This document shows, piece after piece, positions 1-11,344 of a DNA stretch of 64,000 bases. The translations under genes were made by a program, and so were the position numbers. Every line of letters starts with the position of its first letter. Position 1 is the stretch's first letter. Below the pieces are notes generated by a model. The model ran no database searches. It was not told the origin of the DNA and saw nothing but the letters and a program-made list of their open reading frames with translations. This stretch comes from Saururus chinensis (lineage: Eukaryota > Streptophyta > Magnoliopsida > Piperales > Saururaceae). The stretch lies in contig CP141145.1 of assembly GCA_035235625.1 (NCBI GenBank), forward strand, positions 23,438,563 through 23,502,562, read 5' to 3'.

Positions 1-2012
1 TCATAAAAAGTTATTATTTATATATATTTTAAAATTTATTAAAAAATTACTTAATTATGAAAAATATAATATCATAAATTTTATTTAGTTTTTATCTCAT
101 ACCTATCAAACAAATTTTAAATATTATTATCAAAATACAAAAAAAAATTTATAGCTTTCAGTCTAGTCAGGTTAAGTTGGATCACTTGAAGTCAAAACCC
201 GATTTGAATATCAAATAGTTGTTTGGGTTGAATTTGAAAACTTAAACCTAACCCTAATAGGTAAGGTTTTCCTACTTATGGTGACATTCTAGCTACGAGG
301 CTCAAATGATTGAACAAGTAAAATCATATATGCTCCTCCGTTATATTTTGCCCTCTACAATGCTACCATTGCACTCCAAATCCACCGATCGAGACCTTCA
401 TTCCCTCTAGCCCTTTGCCCCTCCGACAAGCCCTCCAACCCTATTCCCCTTTGACAAGCCCTCCACACACATGCGAAGCCCCTTCACCTTTAGTTGGATA
501 TTCTAACCTCTTTGTGATGCCTTTCCGCTTTGCTCCTATGTCAGGTTCTTTGCCAACCTTCTAGCCAATCGGTGATTGGTGGACACCTTCAACTGTAGCT
601 AGCCATGGCCACTATAATCACATTCTGGCTATTGCCAACCATACTCTTGGGCATAAGATTTGGCTTGACTGGGATTAGTGCCATGGCCAATATTGACTAG
701 GGGTGGCCATAATGAGGGCATAGTGGCCAGCTTGCAGCCCACCTCATGAGGGGACCACAACGGGGCCAGGCCAGCCTGGCCCACTGCCACCCCTATCAAT
801 GACCATCAATCACCATAACAATGGCCGTTTACAATTGTGGTTGCCAAGGGTGGGGCAACACTCAGACTATTTTCGCCACCATGGCCCAAGAGAGGCTAGG
901 TCGTACCATCATAGAGTTGTTGAAGAAAATGGAGAAAAGAGTAAAATTATAAGTATGTTGTCTACGTATATTTAATAGATAACTCTACCTAAGTTTGGTG
1001 GTAATGAAGGTGGCAAAGAGATAGGAGCAAATTGCTAGCCAAAACTACAATATAAGTTTAATGTATAGACTATAGTTAAAATTATATTGTGAACAACTCG
1101 TTGAAGCTCGGCAGTGATGGTGGGAATGGGGTGGTAGCACGGTGGTGGAGGTGGTACTATTAAGCGTACTTATGGTGGGTGCAAGGCAGAAGAAAGGCGA
1201 CAAGAAGAGCACAAATTAAAAAAAGAAGGTAATTTAGGCATTTTAAAAATACTATGTTAGTCTTGCAAAAATAGAAGACTTGAATAGGGAAACAAAAATA
1301 CGTCAGTAGTGGGTGGTGCAGTCCCATTGAGTAAAAATGATGTTAATATTCCTACTTGACTTTCTGTCCTACAAAACCATATGCCACTTTTTTATTTGAA
1401 TGAGTCTCACCTGAGGTTGGAGAAATTTACTTTTCAGGATCCAAGCAAAACCTGATGTAATTTGTTTGACTTAGAGTTGAGTAGGAAAATTCTTATCCAG
1501 TAAAAAGGGTTGGTCTAAGCGAAAATTTTATCTGCCAAAAATAAAAGAGAATTTTCTCGCCCTTATTTTATTCAATCAGTCTAGCCTGATTGAGCTCCAT
1601 TGCTAATGATTATGACTATGCTATATAGGGTTTGTAATAGGATAATAATTTTCTTATACTACTTTTTATCCAAAGAAACTTTACACCAAGTTCTATTTAC
1701 ACCAAGTTCTATTTAAAGAGAGAACTATTTGAGACTCGCTTTTATCTCTCCAATCAAAATTTGGTATAATGTTTAGTTAGATAGTGGTGTAGGGTAAATT
1801 TGGTATAAGTGGTGTAGGCTTATCAATATCCTTCTTAATGTGGTACATAAAAAAATAAAGCAATATACTATGTTAGATCTAATTGCTATGTATATATGGT
1901 TACGCGTTTGTTAGTCAATTTTCATTTTAATAACAACGGATGGGGTAGTGTGGCATTTTTGGGCTCTTCTCTCATCCAATAGCCTAATTATATGCGATTT
2001 TGTACTTGAAAT
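1..2012. other. AT-rich intergenic DNA with repeat remnants
   Basis: No gene is supported here. About 150-275 (gap-prone match) resembles the left half of the hAT MITE at 23418-23768, with the same order of short blocks around 'gttgaatttgaaaac' and 'aaccctaatagg'. At 697-796, 'taggggtggc' and 'gccacccctat' face each other like a short hAT-type MITE, but the flanks do not give a clean 8-bp duplication. At 1681-1717 an 18-bp unit (ttacaccaagttctattt) is present twice in tandem. The rest shows only low-complexity and unrecognised sequence. Confidence 0.5.
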
Positions 2013-2209
2013 ATTCCCTCCGTCTTATATTAATAATTATATTTAAAATAATAATAATTTTTAAAGGTGAAACTCACATGAGAGAGAAAAATTAGCTTAT
2101 AATCTTCTTTTTTAAGTATCTAACAATTTAAAGTGAACAAAATAAAGTTATTAATATGAAATAATTTTTTTGTGTCAAATGATGCTATTAATTTAAGAGG
2201 AAGAGAGTA
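2013..2209. mobile_element. Stowaway-like MITE copy 1
   Basis: The ends read ttccctccgtcttatatt and, inverted, a degenerate ctcccttc-type end (gaagagagta). The interior shares blocks with four other copies in the window (42979, 46305, 49566, 51580): 'gtgaaactcaca', 'agcttataat', 'tttttaagtatctaac' and 'attaatatg'. The flanking bases are TA-rich, fitting a TA target. The end sequence is the CTCCCTCCGTCCC type known from Tc1/Mariner Stowaway MITEs of plants. There is no coding capacity. Confidence 0.65.
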
Positions 2210-2765
2210 TTAAACAGTGATGTGAGCTTAACTGAAGATCTTTAGTGGTCATTTTGTGCGGTAAGCTCTAACAGGCTAGAAGTATTTGTCCTAGCTCTGT
2301 CAACTGGTAAAGAGAGCTCTGTCCCACACTTAGACACGAACCAGAGAATTCAGACAAAATGGGATAAAGGGTCAACGCCGAATCAGATCGGGTTTACCTA
2401 GCAGGGTCGAGATTAACATTTTAAGATTTCTTACGTTCGCGAGGGGAAAAGGCCGAGGAGTTTTACTTCGAAGAACCTCACGGCTAGGAGTGTAAATGGT
2501 ACTTAGTTACCCGATTCACTCGACCGCCCGATTTGAAATTCATCTGGAAGTAATTTATAAACAGGTAATAGATAAAAATATATAAGTAATTTTACCTCTC
2601 AATTTATTAAGTGGGTAAGGGAGTAACCTTTTGTCCATATATCATACCCATAATTCAAACTTAATATGCAATTACCTACATGGCTGGCTCATTTAGCCCA
2701 TCTGCTCGTATTTGATCCATGCCGCCCATATTAAGAATAAATATTCTTGTGATTAACTTTATATC
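2210..2765. other. Intergenic stretch left of Copia-1
   Basis: No gene seen. A block at 2233-2275 (gaagatctttagtggtcatt, then gtaagctc) recurs with a few changes at about 38425-38465, so both are probably pieces of one dispersed repeat. The last five bases, atatc, are the left flank of the Copia-1 LTR. Confidence 0.4.
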
Positions 2766-3377
2766 TGTTGAATTTTGACTTGATATAAAACCAATTTGGA
2801 GCGCCGCTTTGCTTGACTTATATTAAAACCGAAACACCACTTTGAGCATGTGATGGTTATTGTGATATATCAATCCACTTTGGCTGAACCGTGGCATCTC
2901 TTCTTTAAGGAAAAAATAACCAGGTTAGAAGATTAGAGCCGTTTCGGCTTTGGGAGCGTCTTTACTAATTAAAAAATGACAGGATTAGAGTCCCATAATA
3001 CAGAGAACGAAATTGACAATTATCCCGGTCTTCTTCTTCTTCTCTGAGATCTCTCCTTCTTCTCTCTTTGAACTTGGAGTCTGTGGTTGAGCAATAGCAT
3101 CTCCTCTAATCGAGTTCTAGTTAGTTTGATTGGAAGTGCACCATTAAACTGACGGAGTGGTTCATTGTATCTTGGGAATGGAACACAGTTAAACGCATAT
3201 GCACAGAGGGTGGTGTATCTGTTTCAAGGACAGTGTATAACGTGCCTCAAACCAAGTTCAATATTCTCTTCTCTCTGATACTTTATTTATATATTAGTAG
3301 ATATATTTATGTGATATTGATTGCATGAAAATTGTGATTAGCATTCAATTGCCTTCTTTTATGTGACAACCCCAACA
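2766..3377 (+). repeat. Copia-1 5' LTR
   Basis: This 612-bp LTR has termini TGTTG...CAACA and matches 22035-22660 along its whole length, with scattered substitutions (roughly one in ten by eye) and small indels, for example in the CT-rich tract near 3035-3065. That divergence marks an old insertion. Confidence 0.92.
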
Positions 3378-3406
3378 ATCTTGAAATAGATAATTGATAT
3401 AGTTGA

Positions 3407-4290
3407 TTGAATACTACTGCAATTATGGGTGTTGACAAATCTCTAAAACCGGAGAGGTTTGATGGCAAGAATTTCATAAGATGGCAGACAAAGATGAAAT
3501 TTTGGCTAACTCAATTGAATATTTTCTATGTGATTTCTGATGTTGTTGTTGACAAAACTGTGTCTTCGAAATCTGATATGATTGCTAGTTCTTCTGATGT
3601 TGGAATTGCTAAGCCTCATGATAGTGATAAAATCAAACAAGATGATGAATTGTGCCATGGTCAAATTCTTAGTGTTTTGAGCAATGAGTTGTATGATCTG
3701 CATGTAAACACTAAATCTGCCAAAGAATTATGGGATACTCTTGATAAAAAATTTGGAAAGGAGCATGAAGGGAAAGAAAAGTATGTTGTGGGCGAGTACT
3801 TTGACTATAAGATGGTTGATAACAAATCTATTAGAGACTAGGTAGTCGAAATATAAAATTTGGTGGCTAAGATCATTGGGAAAGGCATTCCCGTTGACAA
3901 GAGGCTCCAAGTTCATGCTCTAATCGACAAACTACCACCCTCATGGCAGGATTTTCAAATTAACTTGAAACACAAGAGGGACACAATGTCCATTGATGAC
4001 CTTATGGTGGTCATCCAAATTGAAGAGAAACACAGGGGTAAGATGAAAATCTTGCAAGGTTCTTTTTTTTATGGCCAATGATAGTGCTCAAGCTAATGTT
4101 GTAGAAGGGAAACCCAAGTTTTTTAGTAACAAGAAGAAGAACAAGAAGTTTAAGAATTAGCCTCTCAAACCTGGTTCTAATATCCAAAAAGACAAAGAAG
4201 TTGAAGGTTTGTTGGGTATGTGGGAAACCTGGATATTTTGCAAAAAAGTGCAGAGAGAAGAAAGGCTAGGACCAGAGTCATAATGGGGCT
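3407..4290 (+). pseudogene. Copia-1 gag with degenerate zinc knuckle
   Basis: The frame starts with a copia gag N-terminus (LKPERFDGKNFIRWQTKMKF near 3440-3500), the substrate-like helical region typical of plant Ty1/copia gag. The frame is broken by stops at 3839-3841 and 3854-3856. The gag continues as 'HALIDKLPPSWQDF' near 3915-3950. A nucleic-acid-binding knuckle follows at about 4205-4265, reading CWVCGKPGYFAKKC; in the family it is CX2CX4HX4C, and here His is Tyr. Gag would form the virus-like particle in the cytoplasm. This copy cannot give a full product. Confidence 0.85.
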
Positions 4291-5614
4291 GCATCTTCTG
4301 CTCAGGCTAATATGGTTACTTCATATGACAGGTTAGTAATAACTAATTCTGAAATTAACTTGGCATGTGAACCTACCGATTGGTGGGTTGATATAGGGGC
4401 AATTGTTCACATCGGTGTTGATGTTTCTTTTTTTTTCTATCAGGAAGTAAAGGATAAGACAATGACGATGGGGAACTCCTCTGTAGCTAGAGTTCATGGA
4501 GTTGGAATTGTGGACATCCGGTTTCATTAGGGAACACGCTGATTCTCCATTATGTGTTGCATGTGCCAAGTGTGATGAAGAACCTTGTTAGTGGAGTACT
4601 TCTTAGTAGAGATGGATATAAACTAGTGTTTGAGTCAAATAAAGTTGTAATAACTAGACATGGTACTTTTGTTGGTAAAGGCTATGTGTGTGATGGCCTC
4701 TTTAAATTAAATTTGGTTTCTTGTAATAACTCTTTATTTCAAGTTGATAACTCTTTAATTTGTCATGTTGATTTTTTTGATATGTGGCATATAAGGCTAG
4801 GACATGTGAATTCACATATCATTAAGAGAATGATGAATCTTGATTTGATTCTAAAATTGCAAGTTGAATCTCTTGATAAATGTGAGATTTGTATTCAAGC
4901 AAAACAACCTAAGAAACCATATAAATCTGTTGATAGATCTACATGCTTGCTTGATTTAATTCACTCTGATATTTGTGAGTTGAATATATTATTGACTAGG
5001 GGTGGTATGAGATATTTCATTACGATGATTACTCAAAATTTTGTCATGTGTACTTGCTTAAGTCCGAAGATGAGGCTTTTGAGAAGTTTAAGACTTATAA
5101 GATAGAGGTTGAGAATCAAATTGAAAGGTGGATCAAGAGACTAAGGTTTGGTCGTGGTGGGGAGTATTGCTCTCTTGAATTTTACAAATTTTGTGAAGAT
5201 TAAGGAATAATATATGAAACCACAACGCCTTACTCTCCTCAATCTAATGGTGTGGCTGAAAGAAAGAATATAACTTTTATAGACATGATAAATTCCATGC
5301 TTTCCTCTTCGGGTTTACCAAAAAATATATGGGGAGAAGCGATTCTTTCAGCATGTATAATCTTAAACCGTGTGCCTCATAAAGGACAAAATATAACCCC
5401 TTATGAATTAATGAAAGGAAGAAAACTAAGTTTAAAGTTCATTAAGGTTTGAGGATGTCTTGCTAAAGTAAAAATCTCAAATGTGAAGATGGACAAACTA
5501 GGTTTAAAAACTTATGATGTAATGTTTATTGGTTATATACAAAATAGCAGAGCTTATCAGTTTTTAGTTATTGGGTATGATAGGCAAAATTATGCTCCTA
5601 ATACTATTAAGGAG
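4291..5614 (+). pseudogene. Copia-1 protease and integrase remnant
   Basis: The protease motif at 4380-4420 reads WWVDIGAIVHIG, so the family's D-S/T-G-A active site has lost its Ser and Thr. The pre-integrase zinc region follows (MWHIRLGHVNS near 4785, CEICIQAKQPKKPYK near 4880-4925), then the integrase core: first Asp in LIHSDICELN near 4955-4985, then a frameshift near 5030. The second Asp site reads RFGRGGEY instead of the family's DRGGEY or DGGGEF type, so that Asp is Gly. The Glu site, SNGVAERKN, is kept near 5245-5265. Coding similarity stops at about 5614 (APNTIKES), where foreign DNA begins. Confidence 0.85.
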
Positions 5615-7059
5615 TCCAACCAAAAATAGGGGCTAATCGGAGGGGGAAATAGGGCTAGGGAGGGAAGGTGGCCGGAGTAGGGTGGAGCTGGGTGGAGGCG
5701 GCTACACGAGTGTCGCTAGGCAGAGGCTGGCTCTCACCAGACGCAACCCCAAATTCCGTCACAGACAGAAACAGGGAGAAAGGGATTGACCGGGTAAAAC
5801 CTGTAGAGGGCAGAGCTAGGCTGAGCTGAGAGAAGTAGCTCCCCACTGTTGCCTGATTAAGGGGAGGCTGGAGGGAGATCCGGCTGGCAGTGGCTCGCCA
5901 CCGGCAGCCACCGTTTCACCCAAAACAGTGAGGCGGCGAAAACATAAGCGTATTAGAAAGGTAAACCTTAATATCCTCTAGATCTTGTGTTTGGTGTACA
6001 AGAACTGATTTGTGGAGGACGTGCAAAGGCTAGAACGCCCAGGTCAGTCCGTCATCTCTTATATATTTGATATTTCCCTTTGATTGATTGAATAAGATGC
6101 ATGTTTATTGCTAATTGATATTAGATTGATGCATGTTTTGTGTAGATCTATCTTAAAGTTGGATTTTTTATCTATGCGCCCTCCCCCTACCACCAAGATT
6201 CCGCTGGCTGGCCACTCTACAATCTTGTCACACCAGTTTCCATGTTTAGATCAAACATCAATCAAAGGCAACCCAGTCCATCTCATGTGGCTGCTTCTAG
6301 GTAAGGCCATACTGTTCGCTAGTTCCTAACAACTTATATGAACATTCTAAAATTTTAACATAGAGAAGATTATTAAACTAGGATATTATTAGGCAGCTTA
6401 CATCCCTTTGGGTAATGAGAACTGTATATAAGTGCAACAATTGCAGGTGCTGTAGAAAATTTTAATTGAAAAGGTGCACATGATAATGGTGAAAGTTTCA
6501 GTAGAAATGAGTAAAATAGGAGTAGTAATAATAATATATTAGAAAGAATTTTGTGCTAGAAAATAGGAAATCGTGATCCTGATTTTACACATGGACATGA
6601 CCCCCCATCTATGGAATGTCATACTAGCGTATCGACAGATGCGTACCCGTATCGATGATTGCTAGTATAATACAAGGGTGCGGTATACCCATAAGAAAAT
6701 CCAAAATGTTTCCATGGTATTAGTTTTATCGTATCGATATAGCCGATACATATCAATACACAACACCTTATTATTGAAAAAAGATGCCCAAAAAAGGCTA
6801 GACCACGATTTAAACCCGACTTTTTCATATGTTCAAAGTTGAACTAACTAATTAGACCACATTGTATCACTGACAAGGTATAAAATTAAAAAAGAAAGGC
6901 AAGTACATGAGATCAATAATGGTGGGTCCACACAAATAATTTAGATAAAATTATTTTATTCTAAATATAATGCTCCATCCATATGAATTTACTTACACAT
7001 TTAATTTATGGGCTTCTACATAAATTCCTCCATCATAGGAACAAGCAAGTTCGAATGCC
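5615..7059. other. Inserted DNA of mixed origin inside Copia-1
   Basis: GC-rich sequence (5625-5940) is followed by AT-rich sequence. It contains an exon-like open segment (6146-6300, listed separately). At 6611-6830, tracts of the GTATCGATACG type resemble those in the Mutator-like element at 58008-58833. No LTR start or end is recognisable, so I cannot say which element brought it in. Confidence 0.4.
6146..6300 (+). pseudogene. Exon-like segment of unknown gene
   Basis: The segment is bounded by tttgtgtag on the left and gtaag on the right, so it has an acceptor and a donor. It is open in phase 0 for 51 codons and ends in phase 2. The translation starts IYLKVGFFIYAPSPYHQDS, and the rest (to VAASR) is rich in Pro, Ser, Gln and Asn and is not low-complexity. 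A second donor-like site, ccag|gtcagt, lies near 6042. I do not recognise the family. It may be a gene piece captured by a transposon, or chance. Confidence 0.3.
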
Positions 7060-7290
7060 TGATGTATGTAATAGAGCGAGATGTGTGTTCCAGCGATTTA
7101 TGGGCTTCTGTATGACTCTAATTAAATATTAGGAGAAACATATTTAGTCATATGTGCTCTCATATGGCCTGATACATGTAATAGCCATTAGGCAGAACTA
7201 CGTACAGATCTGATCGTATCAGAGTAACATCGTGGTTGTTATTCGATACGTACATAGGCCACCAATAACAAGGCAATGTTATCCGATAAC
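7060..7290 (+). repeat. Gypsy-B LTR fragment in inverted orientation
   Basis: Read on the plus strand this stretch matches the reverse complement of about 9370-9590. Shared blocks are 'tgtaatagccattagg', 'agaac', 'gtatca.agtaa', 'gatacgtacataggc', 'accaat' and 'gttccag.gatttat.ggcttc'. It is therefore a broken second copy of part of the Gypsy-B LTR facing the other way. It ends abruptly near 7290-7300. Confidence 0.65.
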
Positions 7291-7929
7291 TCATGCACAA
7301 TCACAATCTGATAATTTAATCCTATAAATTATTTCAAACAAATTCGATTATTAATTTAAAATCAGACAGTTTTCTTCTCAGAAACACAATAGAGCAAATC
7401 ACTCGAAACACATAAAAGTATATCCACAATCTCAATTCTGAATCAAATCACATCCACAAACTCAAATCCGAGTCACATCACAAGTCATGATACCCAACGA
7501 CCTACCCTCGACACTCATGGGGTAAATGAGGGCCACTTTGGGAAAGAATTTTCCTATGATACTCCACCTTGTGTGTGCCACTTGCTCATTATTTTTCTTA
7601 GCAGGCATCCACATTAGTCCCTGGTTCTCTAACCAATGGGCTAAACATAACCTGCAGCACTTGTGTATCATCATACGCACCAAATCATTTTTCGAAAAAC
7701 AGAGCCATAAATCTGGCTCGATTGAAACACATCACAACACTAAAATCCCTTCATAGAGCATTAGTTTAAAACTCTTTGCTCCCTCTAGGGTGTTAAAACA
7801 ACTTCAATCACTTTCAGAACCAACACTCTGGATTCAAATCACACTTAAAACAAACATTCCATATTCACATCACAATCCGAAAACACACTCCAAATCAAAT
7901 AGATTTGAAATAGAGAATTCATCTCGATA

Positions 7930-8560
7930 TATGAGTGGATTTACTTAAGAGATACCCACCTAAGACGCATGTCCCACAACACGGGTGTTTGATGGTTTCT
8001 CCTTAGTAATTCTACTATCTATCGAGACAAGTTTACTATTTCAAATTATTTTTCAAAACACAGAGGATTTGAAATTAATTTTCTTTATAACAAATCCACC
8101 AGCAAACCTAACCACAGAGTGGTCTATCTACATTGCATGTCCTATAACACGAACGTTGGGTAGTCCTTCTTCTAGAATACCACTATCTTTGAAAACAACT
8201 TCACCCTAAGTTAAAGCAAACTTTCAAAATACGGATATTTTAAAATTGAATTTTATTTCAAGACACTGGCAAAACAATCCTTAGAGCGATTCACTAACAC
8301 CTCATGTCCCATACCACGGGTGTTTGGGGGTCCTCTAAGGGAATACTACTTTTTATCAAAATCATTTTCTTGGTTTTCAAATAAATTCGCACTAAGCAAA
8401 TATTTTGAAATGCATATGTTTTGAAATTTTATTTTATTTCAATTCGTTGGCAGAACAAACACTAGAGCATTCCACTGCACATCCCCTACTACGGGTGTTT
8501 TGGTGGTTTCTTATAGGTAGTTTTACCGTCTTCTAAAATAATTTGAAATAATTTTTTAAA
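7930..8560. repeat. About 165-bp tandem repeat, four diverged units
   Basis: The cores start near 7968, 8139, 8310 and 8480. Each core has the cat.tccc...acgggtgttt..g pattern, followed by a ggt-tc-ct block and then an A/T-rich tail with 'caaaat...gaaat'. The units are diverged enough that the array must be old. Confidence 0.6.
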
Positions 8561-9135
8561 ATTTCAGATCATTTGCAATCAAAGCTCAGTCCATGAACCA
8601 TGCGAAATTGAAGTCACTCAAATTTTTTTTAGAAAATTGTGTAATGCGTTTAAAACAAATATTTCCAATTGAATTTAATTCAAAATTAGAATTCCTATAA
8701 AACCCGATCACTTGCAACACATGCAAGACATAAATTTTAAATTATTTCTGATTCTAAATAAAAAATCATAAAATCAGAGTTTGTATTCAATTCGATAACA
8801 GACATGCAGAACGACAAGAATCACAAATAGAATTTACCTTAAATTCGATGTAACACATACAAAACAGAAGATAACGTTCAAATAAATCGGAGTCCTTATA
8901 TCCAATATCACACGTATAGAATGGAAAGTTCACAATCGGAATTCTCCTTAATTCTTATATCACATTTGCAGAACAGCAAAATCACAATCGGAGTATATAT
9001 TAACTCCGAGACATCACTTACAAAATGGAAACTATAGGTCAAAAAGACCCTCAAAGATCGGAGCGTCAAATCAAATTGGAATTCGAAACAAATCAATATA
9101 TATTTTAAAATACTTTCTCTCGTACATAGAGAAAA

Positions 9136-9147
9136 GTTCTGATACCA
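9136..9147 (-). promoter_or_regulatory. Gypsy-B primer binding site
   Basis: The plus strand reads gttctgatacca, so the minus strand reads TGGTATCAGAAC. This is the initiator-Met tRNA primer site of plant LTR elements with one change (GAGC to GAAC). It abuts the LTR end at about 9149, which fixes the element's orientation as minus. Confidence 0.75.
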
Positions 9148-9148
9148 T

Positions 9149-11344
9149 TCGTAACACCTCGACCCAGAAACCGACCCGAGCTAGGGGTTTAAAGGGGATA
9201 ACCCGCACTCTGGGTTATCCCCAAATGATTAAAAATACAAACATAGAACCAGGAGTGGTTGACTCTGAGTGCTAGAGTCTTCACATTCCTCTACACGTTA
9301 TGGAACTTTAGTGCTCCATTATGCGTAGGCCAAAACAAACCTAATTATATATCTAGTTTGGATCAGGCCAATGTTGCTTTGCCATTGGTTGCCTATGTAC
9401 GTATCAGATAACATCCATGATATTACTTTGATACAATCGAATCTGTTTATCGTTCTACCTAATGGCTATTACATAAATCAGGTATATGAAAACACATACG
9501 ACAAAATATGTATTTTTGAATATTAAATTGGAGTTATATGGAAGCCGATAAATCACTGGAACATACCTATCGCTCTATCACATAGCTAAGCATACACAGA
9601 CACAATCATGTGTCTCGCTCTACCCAGAGCAGATCCAAACACATTCACACGTCTTTCCCTACCCTAGAGTGAGACAACACACACACACACATGTCTCGCT
9701 CTACCCCTGAGTGAGACAAAACACACAATCACATGCCTTGCTCTATTCCAGAGCAAGACCGGACATATCAAATCATATCAGCACATATCATCACTATTCA
9801 TAACAAAACATATTGCATCATAGCATAGCATGCACCCTAATTAGCTCATGCATTTATATAATTAAAATGGAGGGTCAGAAACGCTTACTCCCCTGACGTC
9901 CCATGAGGTTGTGGTGTTCGGAGTTGTTTGTACCTTTTGGATGTCCACCCCTTCCAATCCGGAGGCAGCGAATGAAACCTCCTCAAGCTCTAGCACGGTT
10001 CTCGTCTTGTGCTGGAAGACGACACACAAAACCCTCCCCTTTCTAGGAGATGCTTCTCGTTTTCGACACCCATGGGTGGCGGACATAACCTCCCCTTACT
10101 CGAGGTTGTTCCTCACACTGTGTGGCCCTTTGGTGGAGGACGGAGCCTCCCCTACTCTGGGCCCCTTCCCTCGATGTGGCCCGGTGACGGAGGGTGGAGC
10201 CTCCTCTTTGTCTGGGCCATTTCTTTCTCTCACACTCTCTCTTCGGGGCACGAGGTTATCGGATAGAGCCTACCCTTGCCCCGAGCCGATCCTGCCCCTT
10301 CCCGGTGACACTTAACACATAGTGCACCCGTAGACCGTAGACATAACCCCCTTTCCCAGAGATTCTTTTCTTTTTCTGCGCTCGTAAGCCATGGACGGAA
10401 CGTCCCCTTTTATGGGGCGTTTCTCACACTGCATGGCCTTTTGGTGGAGGATGGAGCCTCCCCTACCTCAGGCCACAACTCTCGACGTGGCCCGGTGATT
10501 GAGGACGGATCCCCCTCTCTCTCCAGGCTGCTTCTCTCTCCTCGGGGCGCAAAGGTGGCGGATAGAGCATCCTCTTACCCCGGGCCATTCCTCCCTTTTA
10601 GGGATGCCAACTCAAGGAATGGACCATGTCATTGCATAGATCACCCTTGAATTATTTATGAACGCCTCAAAAATGAAAAAAAAAGACTACTAACGACCTG
10701 GAAAACTCCTCCCAAAGTTGAAACGGAAATCAATTTATAGAGGAGGAGGCTAAGAGCATACGAAACACCCCTCCATATATGTGTCACGTGATGCATGACA
10801 CATGCATTGCGCGGGCTCCGGCCAGCACTGCACTGCCGTGATGTGCGGAAGCTGGGCCGCGTACACGGGACAATTCCGCAGGCCCGCCGCATGTAGTGTG
10901 ATCACGTGTACCCCGCCACCACACGGGCAGCACAGCTCACGCTAGCTAATTTTTCCTTTTCTCATTAAAATAATATATTTTTTATATTATTTTAATCAAA
11001 AAATATCCAAACCTCAACACACGATAACATCCTACCCCGAAGTCGGAATTGCGCTTTCTTGGTACTAATGGACTTGTATTGATAGGACCATCGAAATAAG
11101 ACCACACATGAGTAGGTTATCTCGCACTTTTCAAGTGGGTCTCACCCGTGTTGCACACCTCTCAATGTCGTAATTTTCGCTACCAACCTTTGGTTTGCGT
11201 GTTCTTTGATTCGTTACGCTCTTTACTTTGAGCTCTACCCATATACAGGGATTTCATCCCGTAAAAACCCCTAACACTTATCCAAATTACCGAATTACAC
11301 CTAATGCGCTCAGGTTAGGCGTAACCAGAAAATAGGCCGTTACA
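9149..11344 (-). repeat. Gypsy-B 5' LTR (minus strand)
   Basis: On the minus strand it starts TGTAACGGCC at 11344 and ends GGTGTTACGA next to the primer site, a common Ty3/gypsy LTR pattern; the last bases have drifted from TGTTACA. It is about 2.2 kb long. It includes a pair of GC-rich direct repeats (10117-10312 and 10425-10620, 308 bp apart, each starting cacactg..tggcc) and short hairpin-rich repeats at 9600-9760. Open frames across the GC-rich repeats are not genes. Confidence 0.75.
9600..9765. repeat. About 50-bp tandem hairpin repeats in Gypsy-B LTR
   Basis: Three to four units contain 'gtctcgctctacccc.gagtgagac', in which gtctcgctct and its near complement agagtgagac can pair. A (ca)n tract at 9680-9692 lies between units. 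Confidence 0.6.

Larger units (their letters stand above)
7300..9147 (-). mobile_element. Gypsy-B internal leader, non-coding
   Basis: This lies directly downstream, on the minus strand, of the Gypsy-B LTR and primer site. It is AT-rich and no gag or pol motif can be read in any frame. It contains four imperfect tandem units of roughly 165 bp between about 7930 and 8560, each with a core like 'catgtccca.a.cacgggtgtttg'. Either the coding part has been lost or the element never had one. Confidence 0.55.

Noticed and set aside
697-796. Short hAT-like element between 'taggggtggc' and 'gccacccctat'
   Set aside because: Inverted ends are visible but no clean 8-bp target duplication can be read, so it is only mentioned in the intergenic entry.
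3378-3400. Primer binding site for Copia-1
   Set aside because: The sequence after the 5' LTR (atcttgaaatag) does not match the initiator-Met or any other tRNA end that I can recognise.
9862-10650. Overlapping open frames on both strands with repeated Gly-Ala-Ser-Pro stretches
   Set aside because: They follow a GC-rich direct repeat in the Gypsy-B LTR, are open in several frames at once, and lack any domain; compositional, not genes.
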